This document shows, in pieces, positions 39,001-54,200 of a DNA stretch of 64,000 nucleotides (its first letter is position 1; every line of letters begins with the position of its first letter). Origin of the DNA: Acanthopleura granulata (lineage: Eukaryota; Mollusca; Polyplacophora; Chitonida; Chitonidae); contig JABBOT010000034.1 in NCBI GenBank assembly GCA_016165875.1, forward strand, positions 1,219,322-1,283,321, in the 5' to 3' direction. A program made the position numbers and the translations under genes. Below the pieces are notes generated by a model. The model did not search any database and was not told where the DNA came from. It saw only the letters and a list, made by a program, of their open reading frames with translations.

Positions 39001-41448
39001 ACATTTACAAGGAGATCTTGTCAACCTCGACTTTGTCAACAAAGACCTTTATAATTTTAAAGTCAACGTACTCTGTAGAATAATTCCCCTAGATGATACC
39101 CACAGAATCCACACCTTAGACACAATATTGCACAAGTACATGGAAACAGAAAACTACGGTGTATTCATATTCAACTGACCTGTAGTACCAACATACAATC
39201 AAAATTTACAAAAATACCTTGTTATGGTAAAACAAAACAAGTCTGCCAGCAACCTATGGATGGCCATGGGTTCCCCCTGGGCTCTGCCTGGTTTCCTCCA
39301 ACCATAATGCTGGCTGCCGTCGTATAAGTGCAATATTCTTGAGGATGGTGTAAAACACCAGTGAAATAAATAAATAAATAAATACTAACAAAACAGCTTT
39401 TTGACCTCAGGCTCACATGCTGTAAATAATGCAGTCAGTGTCAGAGGAACAGGGCGAAGCCTGTGAGTCATGGTTGTAAATGTCATACCTGTAATCATAT
39501 CACACACACCTGGCCCTGTCACACTGTACTACATTTCACACTTTGCTAAACACTGCACATGGGCTCATAAACACATGTACAGCACACGTAATGACTATTA
39601 ATAAGGAAGAGGAACTAAAGTATATACATACATAATGTATTACAGGTATGTGTATAATGAGTTAAAAATCCCTTTGGGGTGTCCATGGTCGAGAGGTTAG
39701 CATGTTAGCGCAGTGTAATGATCCAGGTGCCTCTCACCAATGCCACTGCTGTGGATTCAAGCCTAGCCCATGCTGGCTTCCTCTCCAGTTCTAGGAAGGT
39801 CTGCCAGCAACCTGCAGATGGTCATGGCTTCCCCCTGGGTTCCACCCGGTTTCCTCCCACCACAATGCTGGTCACCATCGTACAAGTGAAATATTCTTGA
39901 GTAAGGCATAAAACACCAATCAATTAATTAATTAAATAAATAAATGAACCTTTACCAATTACTTGTAGAGTTAAACAGTCCCTTTGTCCCTCATAACCTT
40001 GCATGTATGTACAAACAGTTGTCTGCGATTTTAACTCATTAATACAGTAGTACAATAAACAGTCAAAATTAAAATAAACCAGGCCCATTACAGGAAGTAT
40101 GCGTTTTCCTGACCTACATGTACATGTATATATACATGAAGCCAGGGGTTTTAATGGCTAATTTCATTTCAGAAACTCAATCTGAACAAATCAAAAAAAA
40201 TTTTTTCTCATCAGTGTATCAAAAACTCATGAAAACTCAATACAAATTTTGTCTAAAAGGTCACTTTTCTGAGAAAGTGGCCATACCCAAAATAGGAATA
40301 GAAACTACATGCAGTATCATGTATTTATGTAAAGTTCTTCCTGCAAACCTGTTCAGTCCCTGTCCCAACCAATGAGGGAATACAGATCATGCATGTAGTT
40401 CCTCTTCCCCTTCCCTGTTCGGGCATTTTCATGTAAAGAAGAGAAATAACATATACACCTGTAGTTATAAATTTTCTTTTCCTTGAAACCTGACAAACAT
40501 ACATGTACACGAAAATATATATAAATAACATAACAATATGGCTTATAACGAGAGTCCTCTGTTAGTCCTCTGTTGCTCGGAATTCAAATTGAACACGTTC
40601 ACGCATGACTTATGTATGTAAACCAAGAGGAGCATATATCAAAGAACACCTGGCAGATTTAACAAGCAAGACCTGTCGGCACGGGAGATTCAATTCATAA
40701 ATGCATAATGCATAAACACTTTAAACAGGCTGCATACGTACATGTACACTTCTATTACCAGGATTCATACATGGGAAGATCTGCCAGCAACCTGCGGATG
40801 GTCGTGGGTTTTCCCCCCTCGCGCCCTGCCCGGTTTTCTCTCATCATAACGCTGGCTGCTGTCGTATAAGTGAAATATTCTTGAGTTTGGCATATAATGC
40901 CAATCAAAATAAATCAAAAATTACTGGTACTTGTAGATTTGGCCATGAATTGTCTTAGGTCCCTTTGAAGAACCTCGTCATTTTGATGATAGAGAGAAAG
41001 TAAGAAAAGAGGAGAAAAACAAGAGCAAATTCTAAACAGCTGTATCATCCCCCTCTTCCCGACCACCCCCAACTCCCTACAGGATTTTGTGTCATTTCGT
41101 TCTAAGGTCCCTGGTTACTGAAGAGCCTACATGCATACCAGTATTAAAAGGTACATGTACATGTAGGAGGTACATGCTGAAAGATATTAATGGGTCTCAA
41201 CAATAATTTGAATGACATCCAGCCTGCCCGACAGAACGAACTACCTACATGTGTGTGTATACTGCTCTCCTTAGTCACAAAGCTAAATATGGGACACCCT
41301 GAATCTTGCAAAGTCTGGATAAAATCTACCGGACAATTAAACACAGGTATATAATCCGTATATATATATACACTTTGTCTCATGTCCCACATGTTATATT
41401 ACAATATACATTTACAGGAGTCCTGCATTGCCCTGCTCTCTGGAGTTG

Positions 41449-41479
<31 letters not shown>

Positions 41480-42237
41480 TAGCCAGAACAACATCTGAGT
41501 TGACATGTAATTTAAAAGGGTCAACAAACTTGCATGTTACAAACTCTCTCCTGTTCTAGTCTGAGCCTTTTCCAAAAAGTATTCTGATGTTCCAAATTAA
41601 TCTATTTCTGGCCATGAACATGAACTGGTTTATTTTTAGATGTCAAAGGAGCCCAGGTAAATGTGAACTCCAGGCTTAAGATTTAAATGTGCATGTGGAT
41701 AGTATTAAAGCATCCATGTACCCTTCACTCGTTCCTTACATGTACCTAAACATATACATGTATTACACAAGCATTTGAACCAGACACTGCTACATGGAAA
41801 TGTAACGCAATCCAAACAGCTGGTATACATTTCGCCGACGCCTCGGTGCAACTCTCCAAATTTTTAATACCCTTTTCAGCCACAATAAGTAAATGTGTAC
41901 ACCAATGAAGAGCTCAATTTGTCCAGCGCATGTCTGAAAGTTATATGCATGAATGAATGAGGTGGCAAGGTAAATGAGATGTCTAGTTCTGTACTGTGAT
42001 ATACTGGAGTATCAAGTGAGCACTACACCTGTACACTGCATCACTGACGCCAGCTGTGTACATGAAGCTTGGCTGCTCGTCACAACACCTGTGCTTCTGG
42101 AAGGTGGGAGTCATGCCGCATGCAATTGAAAAGAAGTTCAATGAAAGTCGTCACAACAGGAAGTAAAGCCTTTAAAAGATGTATTAGGCAAGTTTAAAAA
42201 GTCATCGATAGGTGTTCATAATATCTATGGCCTTGAC

Positions 42238-42274
<37 letters not shown>

Positions 42275-45200
42275 TCCTGCCTCCCCTCTGCCCAACCCTC
42301 TACAATCCATCCAGGCATTTAATCTCTAGTCTACAAATGTGTTATACACAAAATCATGATATTGTTAACATGTAGATAATAAACAGAATGCTATCATGTT
42401 GTAGTTGTTATCATCTTCACCACTCAATCAAACAATATTCAACCTTTACTGTGCGATTTTATATTTCATATTTTGTTCACTGATTCGCATGACTTAACAC
42501 CTGTAGTTGTCTGTGCTGATGAATTTGATGGGCCATTGGGATAAACACCTGTGACAGACCCCTATGTTGAAATGACGTCACCTAAGGTTGGATATTGTGA
42601 TCCAAGTCGTGATGTCAGTATGTTCTGATTTGTATGTCGGTAGATTTGGACGCGTTGACGTTCAACATTGTATCTAGTAGGAAAACACACGGTATAATAG
42701 AATGACGACCTCAAATATCAGGTCATTGATGCATACTTCACTGAACAGCACTAACAACTGTTGTCTAGCCATGAACAGCAAGATAAGCCATCGTTAAAAA
42801 ACTGTTGTGAACAGCCGAACGTTATGAAAAAAAATAGGGTCAGTCGGTAGGGAATTCTTTTTCTTTATACTGGCTCTTGAAAAAGTTAGAGGTTTTAAAG
42901 AATTAATATGGAGAGAAAAATTTAAAAAAAAACAACATTTCATTTCATAAAAGGACAATGTCCGGTTACACCCAACAAACATATTTTTAACGCTGGCCTA
43001 GCCTAGATGTCCTTGCTCATAAGTACATGTGGATGTAATTACATATGTTTACCATGCGCCTTCACATCCATGAACTAAGTTAATTTCATACCGCTTAATA
43101 AAATTATAATTACTCTGGAGGTCTGTCGTTTAGAATCAATCACTTTCCCTCAAAGGCCTATCAAACCAACTATTGCCATGGGAGAGCACACCACAAGCAT
43201 GCACATGTATGTGCCTTAAAAATTTCATCCCCCAAAAAGTTCATTTTGGAGGCGGATAAATGTCATAATGTATTACTGTTGGCAATAAAATTTGAAAATT
43301 TTACCATACTACAGGTACATGTACATTCCAAACAAACCATGGTATGGCTGAAACACTTCCGTTGTGCCGTTACGCCACACATTCCATACAAACCATGGTA
43401 TGGCTGAAACACTTCCGTTGTGCCGTTACGCCACACATTCCAAACAAACCATGGTATGGCTGAAACACTTCCGTTGTGCCGTTACGCCACACATTCCATA
43501 CAAACCATGGTATGGCTGAAACACTTCCGTTGTGCCGTTACGCCACACATTCCATACAAACCATGGTATGGCTGAAACACTTCCGTTGTGCCGTTACGCC
43601 ACACATTCCAAACAAACCATGGTATGGCTGAAACACTTCCGTTGTGCCGTTACGCCACACATTCCATACAAACCATGGTATGGCTGAAACACTTCCGTTG
43701 TGCCGTTACGCCACACATTCCAAACAAACCATGGTATGGCTGAAACACTTCCGTTGTGCCGTTACGCCACACATTCCATACAAACCATGGTATGGCTGAA
43801 ACACTTCCGTTGTGCCGTTACGCCACACATTCCATACAAACCATGGTATGGCTGAAACATACATTCCAAACAAACCATGGTATGGCTGAAACACTTCCGT
43901 TGTGAAGTTACGCCACACATTCCAAACAAACCATGGTATGGCTGAAACACTTCCGTTGTGCCGTTACGCCATACATGTGTAAAGTCATTCATCATGAACA
44001 AACTTATACAGTTTATAGTGTAAAAACACCTTTCTGCTGAAGATCAATATCACTCAATACAACTGAATCAGGCAAAATGTCAGCATTTTACATGTAAAAA
44101 AAATGGACAAAATTTTAGGCCATTTACAGTATGCGATAATGCAGTGCTGTATGTGTGTAATGTCAACAAGCACCATGCTTACACAGACACTGCAGATGTA
44201 ACATTGCAGTTAACAATACCATATATCATACTCCATGCTCTCACGCAAACAAACAAAAACTGAAATTTGAAAGTGAAAAGAAATCTAAACTTTGGATTTT
44301 TGATGCATTATTATTGCAATCATTCTCAAGTTCTATCCCTTATATGTACATACGGTGTACATGTGTGTACATCATTTTACTTAATTATTTATTTATTTCA
44401 TTGGTGTTTTATGGGGTACTCAAGACTATTTCACTAATACGATGGCAGCCAGCAATTATAGTGAGAGGAAACGGGGCAGAGCCCGGGGGAAACCATGACG
44501 ACCCGCAGGTTGCTGGCAGATCTTCCTACGTACATGTATAGCCAGAGAAGAAGCCAGTATGAGCTGGACTTGAACTCGAAGCCGCCGCATTGGTGGGAGG
44601 CTTCTTGGTCATTACGCTGCCCTAGCACGCTAACTGACTGAGCCATGGAGGACGGAGGACCCCCCCTCCCCCCAGATCAGTTTGTGTTTATATCAGTGTA
44701 CAACCAGATATCCATGTATACTAGCATGTACACGCACATCCAGCAGTGGTTCAAGTATTCGGACCTCTCAGTCCGCGCACGGTTAACAAGCTGAACACAA
44801 TTCCACACACGTCCTGCACAAGTCATCAACGCACGCGCCAATTTACAGTTTTCTTAACACCTACGTGTACATGAACAGGAGTACATTTAATAGGAGAGTT
44901 TCGAGTTCGAACTCTTTTATTGCTAAAGGTAAGAAAAGCCCTACTGTACCATGTGACCTGTTAAAAATGTTAGGCAGCTATTACTGATTACATTTACTAT
45001 AACGTGGCTGTCTAAGACAAGTGTCAAAAAAAGTTATTTACATGTAGACTAGACGTGCAATAGGGAAAATTGAGGAGCTGAAGTTTTTTTAATTTAAGAA
45101 GCTCCTAAACAAAGGAGAGGTCGTTTATACCTCTCCAACACAGCCAGACAGGTGATCGGTAAATTAAAGCGAACAAAATTGAGTGACAAGTCACATGATA

Positions 45201-48200
45201 CAGTTGAACTCTTTTTACCTTCTGCAACAAACGAGTTCAAACTCGAAACGCCCCTCTTCAGAAAGAAAGTTCAATTACATGTACATGTACCCATGCTGGC
45301 AACGTACATGTATGTCAAGTTTATTGTAGTTCCCTTCTTATACACATCATATTTATGCTATAAGCCTGCAGAAACTTTGCCACACAAGTGTAGGTACACT
45401 CTGACTGTAGACTACACCTAAATGTATTGTAAGGCATCCACCGGGCCCTTAATTCTTGAGTTACACTACTAATGAGGATAACATCTGCCAATGATGTCCA
45501 TGTACCTTGCTTTATGGTGTCCGATTCTACAGGGCTATCGTTTTTTGTAGGGCAAACCTGTGACCAGTAATATACTCTGAAATCTCTGACACATGATACT
45601 GTGAACATTGCACATGTCCTACAAACATACAGTACACACATCAACATGTGTATACGTAGTCTGAAAATGATTCACTCAAAAGCGAAACATCTACAGTACT
45701 TGTGAACTTCTACCTGTGTTCTGTGAACAATGCAATTGTTAAAAAGCATTTAGACACACACTTACGTGCATGTACACAGTACGTGTAATGAGTAAGTCAA
45801 ATCGGCATCCATACTGGCAACTACTCTTAACCCCCTTCCTTCCCCCCTGCACAACATCTGACACATCGCACACACTTGGTGAAATACTAATGTCTTATCC
45901 TTTCTGAGACTCAAATCATGAAAGCTAGTTTTATCCCATATTATAAATACGAACTACAGATCTCCAAATTCTGTCAAACCTTGCGATATCTTAAATTTAC
46001 ACAAACAGTGTACGTGTAGTAAAAATAACACGTAAGACTTACATTTATGACCGCGTGATCAAAACCTAATCCCACTCCTGCCATTTTGCTCCTCACTGTT
46101 AGCCACAAACATACTGCATACTACAAAAAGATCTAGGTTTGCTTGTACATGTATAGGTCTATACATGATGATATCAGAACAAATAAGGAAGTATTATTTG
46201 TAATTATAGCAGACACTACGCCAATGTAAGCTCATTCCGTATGTATTTCTGCACATACACTGCTGAACCTCAGGAAACTTTCCCCTAAAAACCACCAGGA
46301 AACCACTGGAGAGGCTGAGCCATGACGTAGGCCTCCATCCACTCCATATTCAGTAGTGATGGGCACAGCGATTCACACAGCTCTCTGGAAACTGCCACGT
46401 CATTTCAACAGCAGCATACCTTTCACTGAGGAAATGCACAAGGCCATCCTTAAATATGTTTGCTTTCGCATAACCTGACCGACTCTCTCGAAAAAAGGGC
46501 CCTATTTCATAAGTTTAATTGGTACATATATTTTGATAGAAGTTTTTTTCTCTCTCTCACCATGTTGATTTCCTTAAAATCTCTATCTCTTTCAAGAGCC
46601 ATAATAAAAAAACATGAAGAATTCCCAACTAACCAAACCTATTTTTCTCACTAGGTCAGAAGCTAATCCAATGAAAAATAAAATTAAGAGAATCTAGAAA
46701 TACCCTATTCAAGGCTGGGTTTGGCACTGGATATGGCTCAAAGACTGTTGATGTGTTATTAAACCACAATCATTCATTGCCTCCAAGGCGGGATTTGAAC
46801 CCTCACCATAACTTTATGCCGGAGGTTGACAGGTTGGGATTGCAGAGTAAAGAGCCTTAGCACTGATCACTCCTTGAATATAGTATATCAGTGACTGGTG
46901 TTTCCTTCCTTAACATTAACACACAGGAAAGATCAACTTCAGTGTAATTTATGCACCCTTTCAATTTGATTTTGGAGACAAAAATACACGTATATTGGTT
47001 GAGTTAGCCAAATTCATGTGTGAGCAAGACGTACATGTACATATCTACAGTGAGGCCTTCCTTAAAATTACATCCGCTGGGCGTAACCTGACCGACCGTC
47101 CGAAAAACATCTGGACTCGAAACTTTTTATAGGTATTGTGAGAGATTTTTCTCTCCATGTTAATTTCTTTCAAATCCCCATCTTTTTCAAGTGACAGAAT
47201 AAAAAACAAGAATTCTATTTTTTTAGAACCCTATTTTTTCTCATAGAGTCACTTCACACCCAACAAACAACTTTTTAATGTATGGCCTTATTGCCTAAAC
47301 CCAGAGGGCCTGTTATACATTCATGTATATGTATGTTGTGTCAGTCATTAGAGCAATGTCTGGAATCAGGGATTAGCCACCATGATCGCTGTTTAGAGAG
47401 AATATACATGTAGACAGCACCATCAAACTTCCCTCACAGGTATCACACACACACACACACACACGAACGAACACATGAACAAACGCACACTGAGGAAAAT
47501 TCCAATGCCATGTGAACACCGACTTAGACGCATATGTGTGCACAGAAGCCCATGTACAGTGGTCTATAATACAGATATATAATATTATCCATGTATACTA
47601 TGGTATGGCCTCGCATTGTGTACCAAAAGGCCAGTACAAGCTTCACAGCCTGATGTAAATGTCAACACAAACAGTTCTCATCTCAGCTGAAGTGAGCAGT
47701 GAAATTTTAACATCAGTTTTGTACCGTGCATGCAGCACGGAATGTTTTCCCTGAACTAGAAACGTTCCACCTGAAATCTGTACATTCTCATGATTGCAAA
47801 GGCAGTGCCGAACATTTTACTGGACAAAAAGATGAGCTGTTGTAGTTGCTGCCCTTTGCATGTAACCGAACTACGGGTAATTCATATACATGTACTGTAT
47901 GCCAGGGCCTCCGTGGTCGAGCAGGGTAGCACGCCAGTGCAGTGAAATGACCTAGGTGCCTTCCACCGACATACATGTATAAGTGAAAACATTCTTGAGC
48001 ATCGTGTAAAACACCAATCAAGTAAATTTATTTGTTCAGTTACTGTTTTACGTTGTACTTAGGAACATTTCACTTCTACGACAGCCACATGGTGGAACGG
48101 AACCCGACAGAGCCCAGGGGAAACCCATGATCCTCCACAGGTCAATGAAATTTAAATAAATATACTACATGCTGGAAACTACACTGCAAATGACATAGTG

Positions 48201-51200
48201 CTGACGATGAGAGAGGAAAAGTAACTGAAGTACATGTACATGTACAAGTAGACTGTGGTGTGCAGTACGTACAGTACGTACAGTACACTTTGTCATGGTT
48301 TTCCCTTGTACCATACTCATACATTTTTCAGCCGTGTGATGATGAGGAATCTTTATACTGTCTCTTCTTGTAGAACAGTGAGCCCATACCAACAAAGTGC
48401 TCCCGTCACTGGATCTTCAGGCTGAAGACTCCAGACATGACGCCTCACTGTGTCACATAAAACTGACAGTCATGTTTCCTTGCTCTAACCTCCAGCAAAA
48501 AATTTTAGAAGCGCCATATTTATTTGAGTCTTTCGTACATGTATAACCCGACCCAGTATTCATCCCAGATCTCCTGCCCACACTAAGGCATGTATGAAAA
48601 TGAGGCTCAAGTTGAGAATTACATTTACCACACACCTACATGTACATGTACTAACATCAGAGATCACATTACGAAAATTCCTATAAACTTTGAAACGTCG
48701 TATACAGCAACTTATCACTATTCAGAGAAAAATTCTAGGCCTCTGATTGGTCTGTCAACAGTCTCGTGCCTTTGAATATTTTTTCTGTACCCCTACCGAG
48801 TCAAGGATTCCTGCGCCTGCCGATAGCAATGCTTGTCAGCAATGTAAGAGTCAGTAACTTCTTGCCTTTATTTTTCTGGGAGTTCTAATGATTCGTCAGT
48901 TAACAACAACAGCAGGTTGAAAAGTTTCTCATGGCATCCTTTAGAGACCATTAAATTGCAAATCCTTGCAAAATGAATCGAAAATGACTCTCTAGCAGTT
49001 GACTGAAGGCAAGTATTTTCAGTCAGCGCAGTCAGCGCACCAATCTGAGCCTGTCCTCTTCTTCTGAGATCCGTGACGTCGGTCTCAGGCACTCGGTTAG
49101 TGGCTAAGCGTCTGCGAAATCGTGGCACGTTTTGGCCAAAGTACCAGTATTAATTCAACAAAAGTTGTCTGAAAAGCTCTTCATTATGATAAATTCGCCA
49201 CACCAGAGTGTTACATGGGTATACGGCCTTTCATGTCATTTCATGTCAAAGATCAATACTTCCACTTGTCTTTCCGGCTCGTGAAAATATTAATATTCTT
49301 GATGAAATACCAGGCTGTATACCCACGCAACACGCTGGTCGAGTGTATAACTTATAATACCGGATACGGCCGCGTACATGTACATATATATTTAATGGGA
49401 CACCTGTTGCTTGTCCTCAAAACAAACGTTTAAATAAAGGATTTTTTCTGTCTGCAGTGTATAGATTTCCTTACATGTATCCACTTCATGTTATCGATTT
49501 TTTTAACGCGAGACTAAGGGAGACAACCATAGCACTGATAAAACTCCCAGCTTTGCCCTGACCAGCCAAAGGTACATACAGCTAATGTGTGTCAGACTGC
49601 TGGCACTGGCTATCACATGCTCAGCTGTTGTAAACTGACCTAAAACTCTTCCCCAAACAATGCATCTTTACGGACAAAACAGACATGATAAACCATTACA
49701 TTTGGTGCTGAGAAGGGCAAATTTTCATACAGATATCATCCTGTCTTCCAAAGAAATCTCAAATCTCCCAAAGAATTCTCAAAAGCAAGGAAAATGTGAA
49801 ATTTTGTCACCGGCGAACTTTTATGTCGTTTACGGTATACCTAGACGCATGTGTCCCACCCAGACCAGAGTCCCACCACAACCTCATGTGTCCCAGCTAA
49901 ACTCTGACCGAGTGACCACCACTAAAACAAATCCTGACAATCAGGGCTCAGTCACACACAAAAGCCCGTCAGACATGTCTCTGTGGCATGCCATTAGCTT
50001 ACATGGACACGTCAATTAAAAGACCAGCACACAACTGATACAAGAACATGTATGTCCTTAATACATGCATAACCTTGCACTATAAGTACATGTAGATTTT
50101 ACAACATACGTACATGTACCCTGTGTGTTGTGTGCATTGAGTCTGTGATGTACGTTGCGTGCCACACTGAGTATATAGTACATACATGTACTTCAAATCA
50201 CGAGGACTTTTGCACGTAAGATGATGCAGAGCAATTGACGGATTTCAGAATCGCTATTCAACAAGACTTACACGACACCACTTCCATACACATAGGGCTA
50301 GGACTAACATTAACCCTATACACTGCCTCTCGCACAGAGTTCCTCATTAATATACAGGTAAAAAGTGACATCTGCATATACCTTTGTCTTTAGTGACCAC
50401 AGTGACCACTTTAACGCATATCACTCGTACATGTGCGTGTATGTTTACCAGCAGGCCACGTCATACAACATGCTTGCACCTGAACAGATTTAACATGACA
50501 ATAAATGCACATCTCATTTACCTGTGTTCATTCAAACCTGTACACTGATTAATTTTTTTTTTTGGCATGTAATTAAGTGTCTACAACGACAATATTTTCT
50601 GCAAAGTCGGTTTCAGGAAACCTGTTGGAGAAAGCTTGTAGTGTCCACTGATACGAAACAGAGACAAACTGACAGTGTACCTGCCAACATGTATGTTCTA
50701 GTATAAGTTTCCAGGGAACTACTGTATGCATAGATATGCAGACTTCTGTTACAGCAGGGGTACATGTGCATGTATTACTCCAGAACACATGTACTCTACA
50801 GACAACTATTCCTCACACATGTTCTGGGCCCACATGTGTTTAACTTATTTAACTACGTCTATCATACACGTACCATTTTGGTTAATCAAGACCTAAAATG
50901 TGTAATTCCGTCAGGTACATGCACACGTAGTTTAGACGCAAGCTGCCTTGTACCTGTATATATCCACTCCTTGATTCTCTGACACACGTGTATGTCATGT
51001 ATTTTAATGAGGGATTCATGTCATGAATGTTATAATGATGCAGTCAGTTATTATGTTTAGTGTATGCACATAATACAATATAATGCACATGGACAGGGCC
51101 AAAAATGTACATGTAACTTTGTAAGTACAGGAAAATAAAAAGTATATACACATGCTGACTTTGAAATGTATTTTCTGGAAGTTTATTCGAGCCTTGTTTC

Positions 51201-54200
51201 TGGATATGCACAATTTCGTGAAAAAAAAAATCAAAATATTCTCAATAGTCCAGAAGAATAAAAAAAATATCAATTGGTACATATATTTAACATATTTTTG
51301 TAACACTATCTTATACTTCCAAGTTCCATAATGTTGGTATGAGTGTCTTTACTTGTCACCCGTGAGTATCTCTGTGAGACACCCTGGCTTTCCAGCACAC
51401 AGTAAACTGGCGTTCACTACACTTTGACTGACAGTATAAAATTACAGATTGTGACTCACTGTTTCAGCGAAATTATCACCTTCATGACAGGCAGTACATG
51501 AATATTTTCACATGGAACAATATCCCCCATGAATTAAAATCCAGCAAAATTGTAATACTGTGCAACAAAAGTGTAAATAATGTGCAACAATCATACATGT
51601 ACAAGTAAAGAACTACAGGTACTACCAGTAATATTAAGGATACTGGAACCCCTCAGGGATGACATCTGGCCATTTTTTTTTCTCCTTCACATTCTTGTTC
51701 TCCATTCTCCCATCATTCCTCTCACTTAAAGATTGAAACCAAATTGGAAATTTAAATATCTAAAACTTGACAAAAAGTATAACATGATGTGATTTTATGA
51801 TTATATGATTTTCTTAGTTCCCCATGATCAGGAGGATTGGCTCACTGAAGGGGGTTTCCTGCTGTGAACAGATACACCTCTGGTAAATGTATATTGCCTT
51901 GTGTTATAAACTGTGCATGGCTGTTTGTACAAACTACCCTAGCATACTTATTAACTAAAGCAGGGGTTTGCTAGCAGGGTTTGCTCAGAAATGTCAAGAT
52001 AAAACACCAATTTACACGATGATGGAATATGATAAGATTTAAAATTTAACAAATGTACTGTAGGTGCATATGTTCATAATTAAAACTAGATGCTGCACAA
52101 TTTGTGATTAAAATTAATTAGCAAACTAATTATTGACAAATTTTGTCACACATGATGCTCCTCCACACATTTTGGTCTCTTTCTCCCGTCCTATTTTTGA
52201 GACAGTTGTGTGGTGAAATACTTTTATTTCTTGCTTATTTTTCATCATAATGCTATGAAAGTTGTCACACATGTAGCTATACGTAAATACCTAAGCTATA
52301 AAAAGGTCCCACAGATTTTTGATATTTTTTCTAATTTTAAAGATTTTAGTAAAAGAAAATCAAAGTTTGAAATTTTTTTTTAATTTTTGAAAGTTTCAAT
52401 TTTAATTGATCACTAAGAATGATGTAAGATGAGTATTAAAAATATTTGAGATAGTTTTTTTTTTTAATTTTCTATTTATTTTGAATAATATTTAAGCTAG
52501 GTAGATTTTAAAAGTTTTTTTGAAATCAGCAGTTGTTTAGCTTTCAGAATATATATCATGACCATATTTGTTCAATATTTTGGGCTACACACTTCAAAAT
52601 GTGAAATTTTGCCCATAAGGGGTTCTAGTATCTTTAAACCAGTTAGATCAATAGAAGTGGCTGTCAAACTGTGTCATGACTATATAGGTGGATCAGATAA
52701 ACTCAGTAACATTACACTCGCTGATTATGTAATGAGCTGCATATCCCGTATCAGTTAATGTTTAAAGCTGTACTGTTGAATTTTTTACTTATACATATAC
52801 ACTATATTTATACAAAGTCCATTTCATCATGAGAGGATGAAACTGTAGAACTACATGTAGCACTAAGGGTAAACCCCGAACTTTGCCAATTGCCACAAGT
52901 TAGGTGTAATGTACTGTAGCCGGAGACCACAGTCTAACACTGGCTTATATTTACTGACAGGTGGGGACCTCTGGCCTCCCTTAGCCTGAGGGCTATGTGG
53001 ACCCGATATAAGTATAATGCTTGTAAGGTGCTACCCACTCATTCAATTCCACTGAATGCATGTTAGATTCTTCTTGAAATTCACATAAAGCACCTTAATT
53101 CCAAAAGTTGAAATATTTGCGTACATTTTGCCACAATCCCTACTTAGCATTACCTCACCATTCTCAAGTAAATCTTAGGCGAAGTAGAAAATACGGTCAA
53201 ACGACACATGCTGCCATGCTTTTTAAATCTGTGTCAATGAGGCGTGCATGCCCAACATCGGCTGACCTTTCTGTGACATCATATCTTGAAATTTACATCC
53301 ATACTAAACAAATCTACATCTTTAATCAGTTTGCATAAAGGTCTACCACAGATGCACATGTGCGGGTAGCAACAACATGGTATTAGGTCAAGCTGTCGAC
53401 AATGCAAGTGAGCAAGTCAGCGTAAATCACTAATGTGAACTATATTGGATTTAATAGCCGCAAAGGCTACAGAATGTGAAAAAACTTGGCAGAAGAGCAG
53501 GGAATGTCTTTTTCTAGGTTATCTCAGTTTTATCCAGTCCATGCATGTCTTGGTTCATTTCGTACAGATTTTCGTAGCGCACAGTTTCCAAGCGCTAAAG
53601 TATTTTAAAATACCACTATTTTAACCTGCATAGCTCCTTGACTGTGGTCTACGATCTACGCCTAACCCCATATTAAAAGATCACAGCCGAGATCCTTGGC
53701 AATAACCTACTGACATGCACAACATGTAAGTTGTGTTCAACTAACTTTTCTACAATGCGCTTGAAGTCGCCAATGCTCTTCACACAGTCATGACAGTGAG
53801 AGTGGAGGAATCCAATGATTCCCTGATAAAGGCTCGGTTCGACCCAACACCTATTACATGTACGTCTATACATACACATGTACATGTGTAAAACAGCAGT
53901 TAACAATAATGTACTTACCACTTCACTTGCTGGGGGCAAACCTGCCCCTCTAAGCTCATCCAGGTTAGCGTATACAGGTAACACAGGCTCAAAATGGGCA
54001 GGTGGAAGCCCCGGGGGTGGCACAGGGCCCACAGCCTGTGGTGGAGGTAATACTTTCGGAACTGGCAGAACAACTGGCTTCGCTAGTTGAGGAGAAACAC
54101 GGCCCCTGGGGGGTGAGCTGCCAGGTGCTGGTAGCTTAATCGTCGGCGACTCGTCGATTTCAACACATACAAAATTTTGATGGGGCTGGGTTGACACAGG

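Noticed and set aside
42240..42271. Poly(A) run as evidence of a processed pseudogene
   Set aside because: The sequence upstream of it has no reading frame or similarity to a known mRNA, and no target duplication was found by eye.
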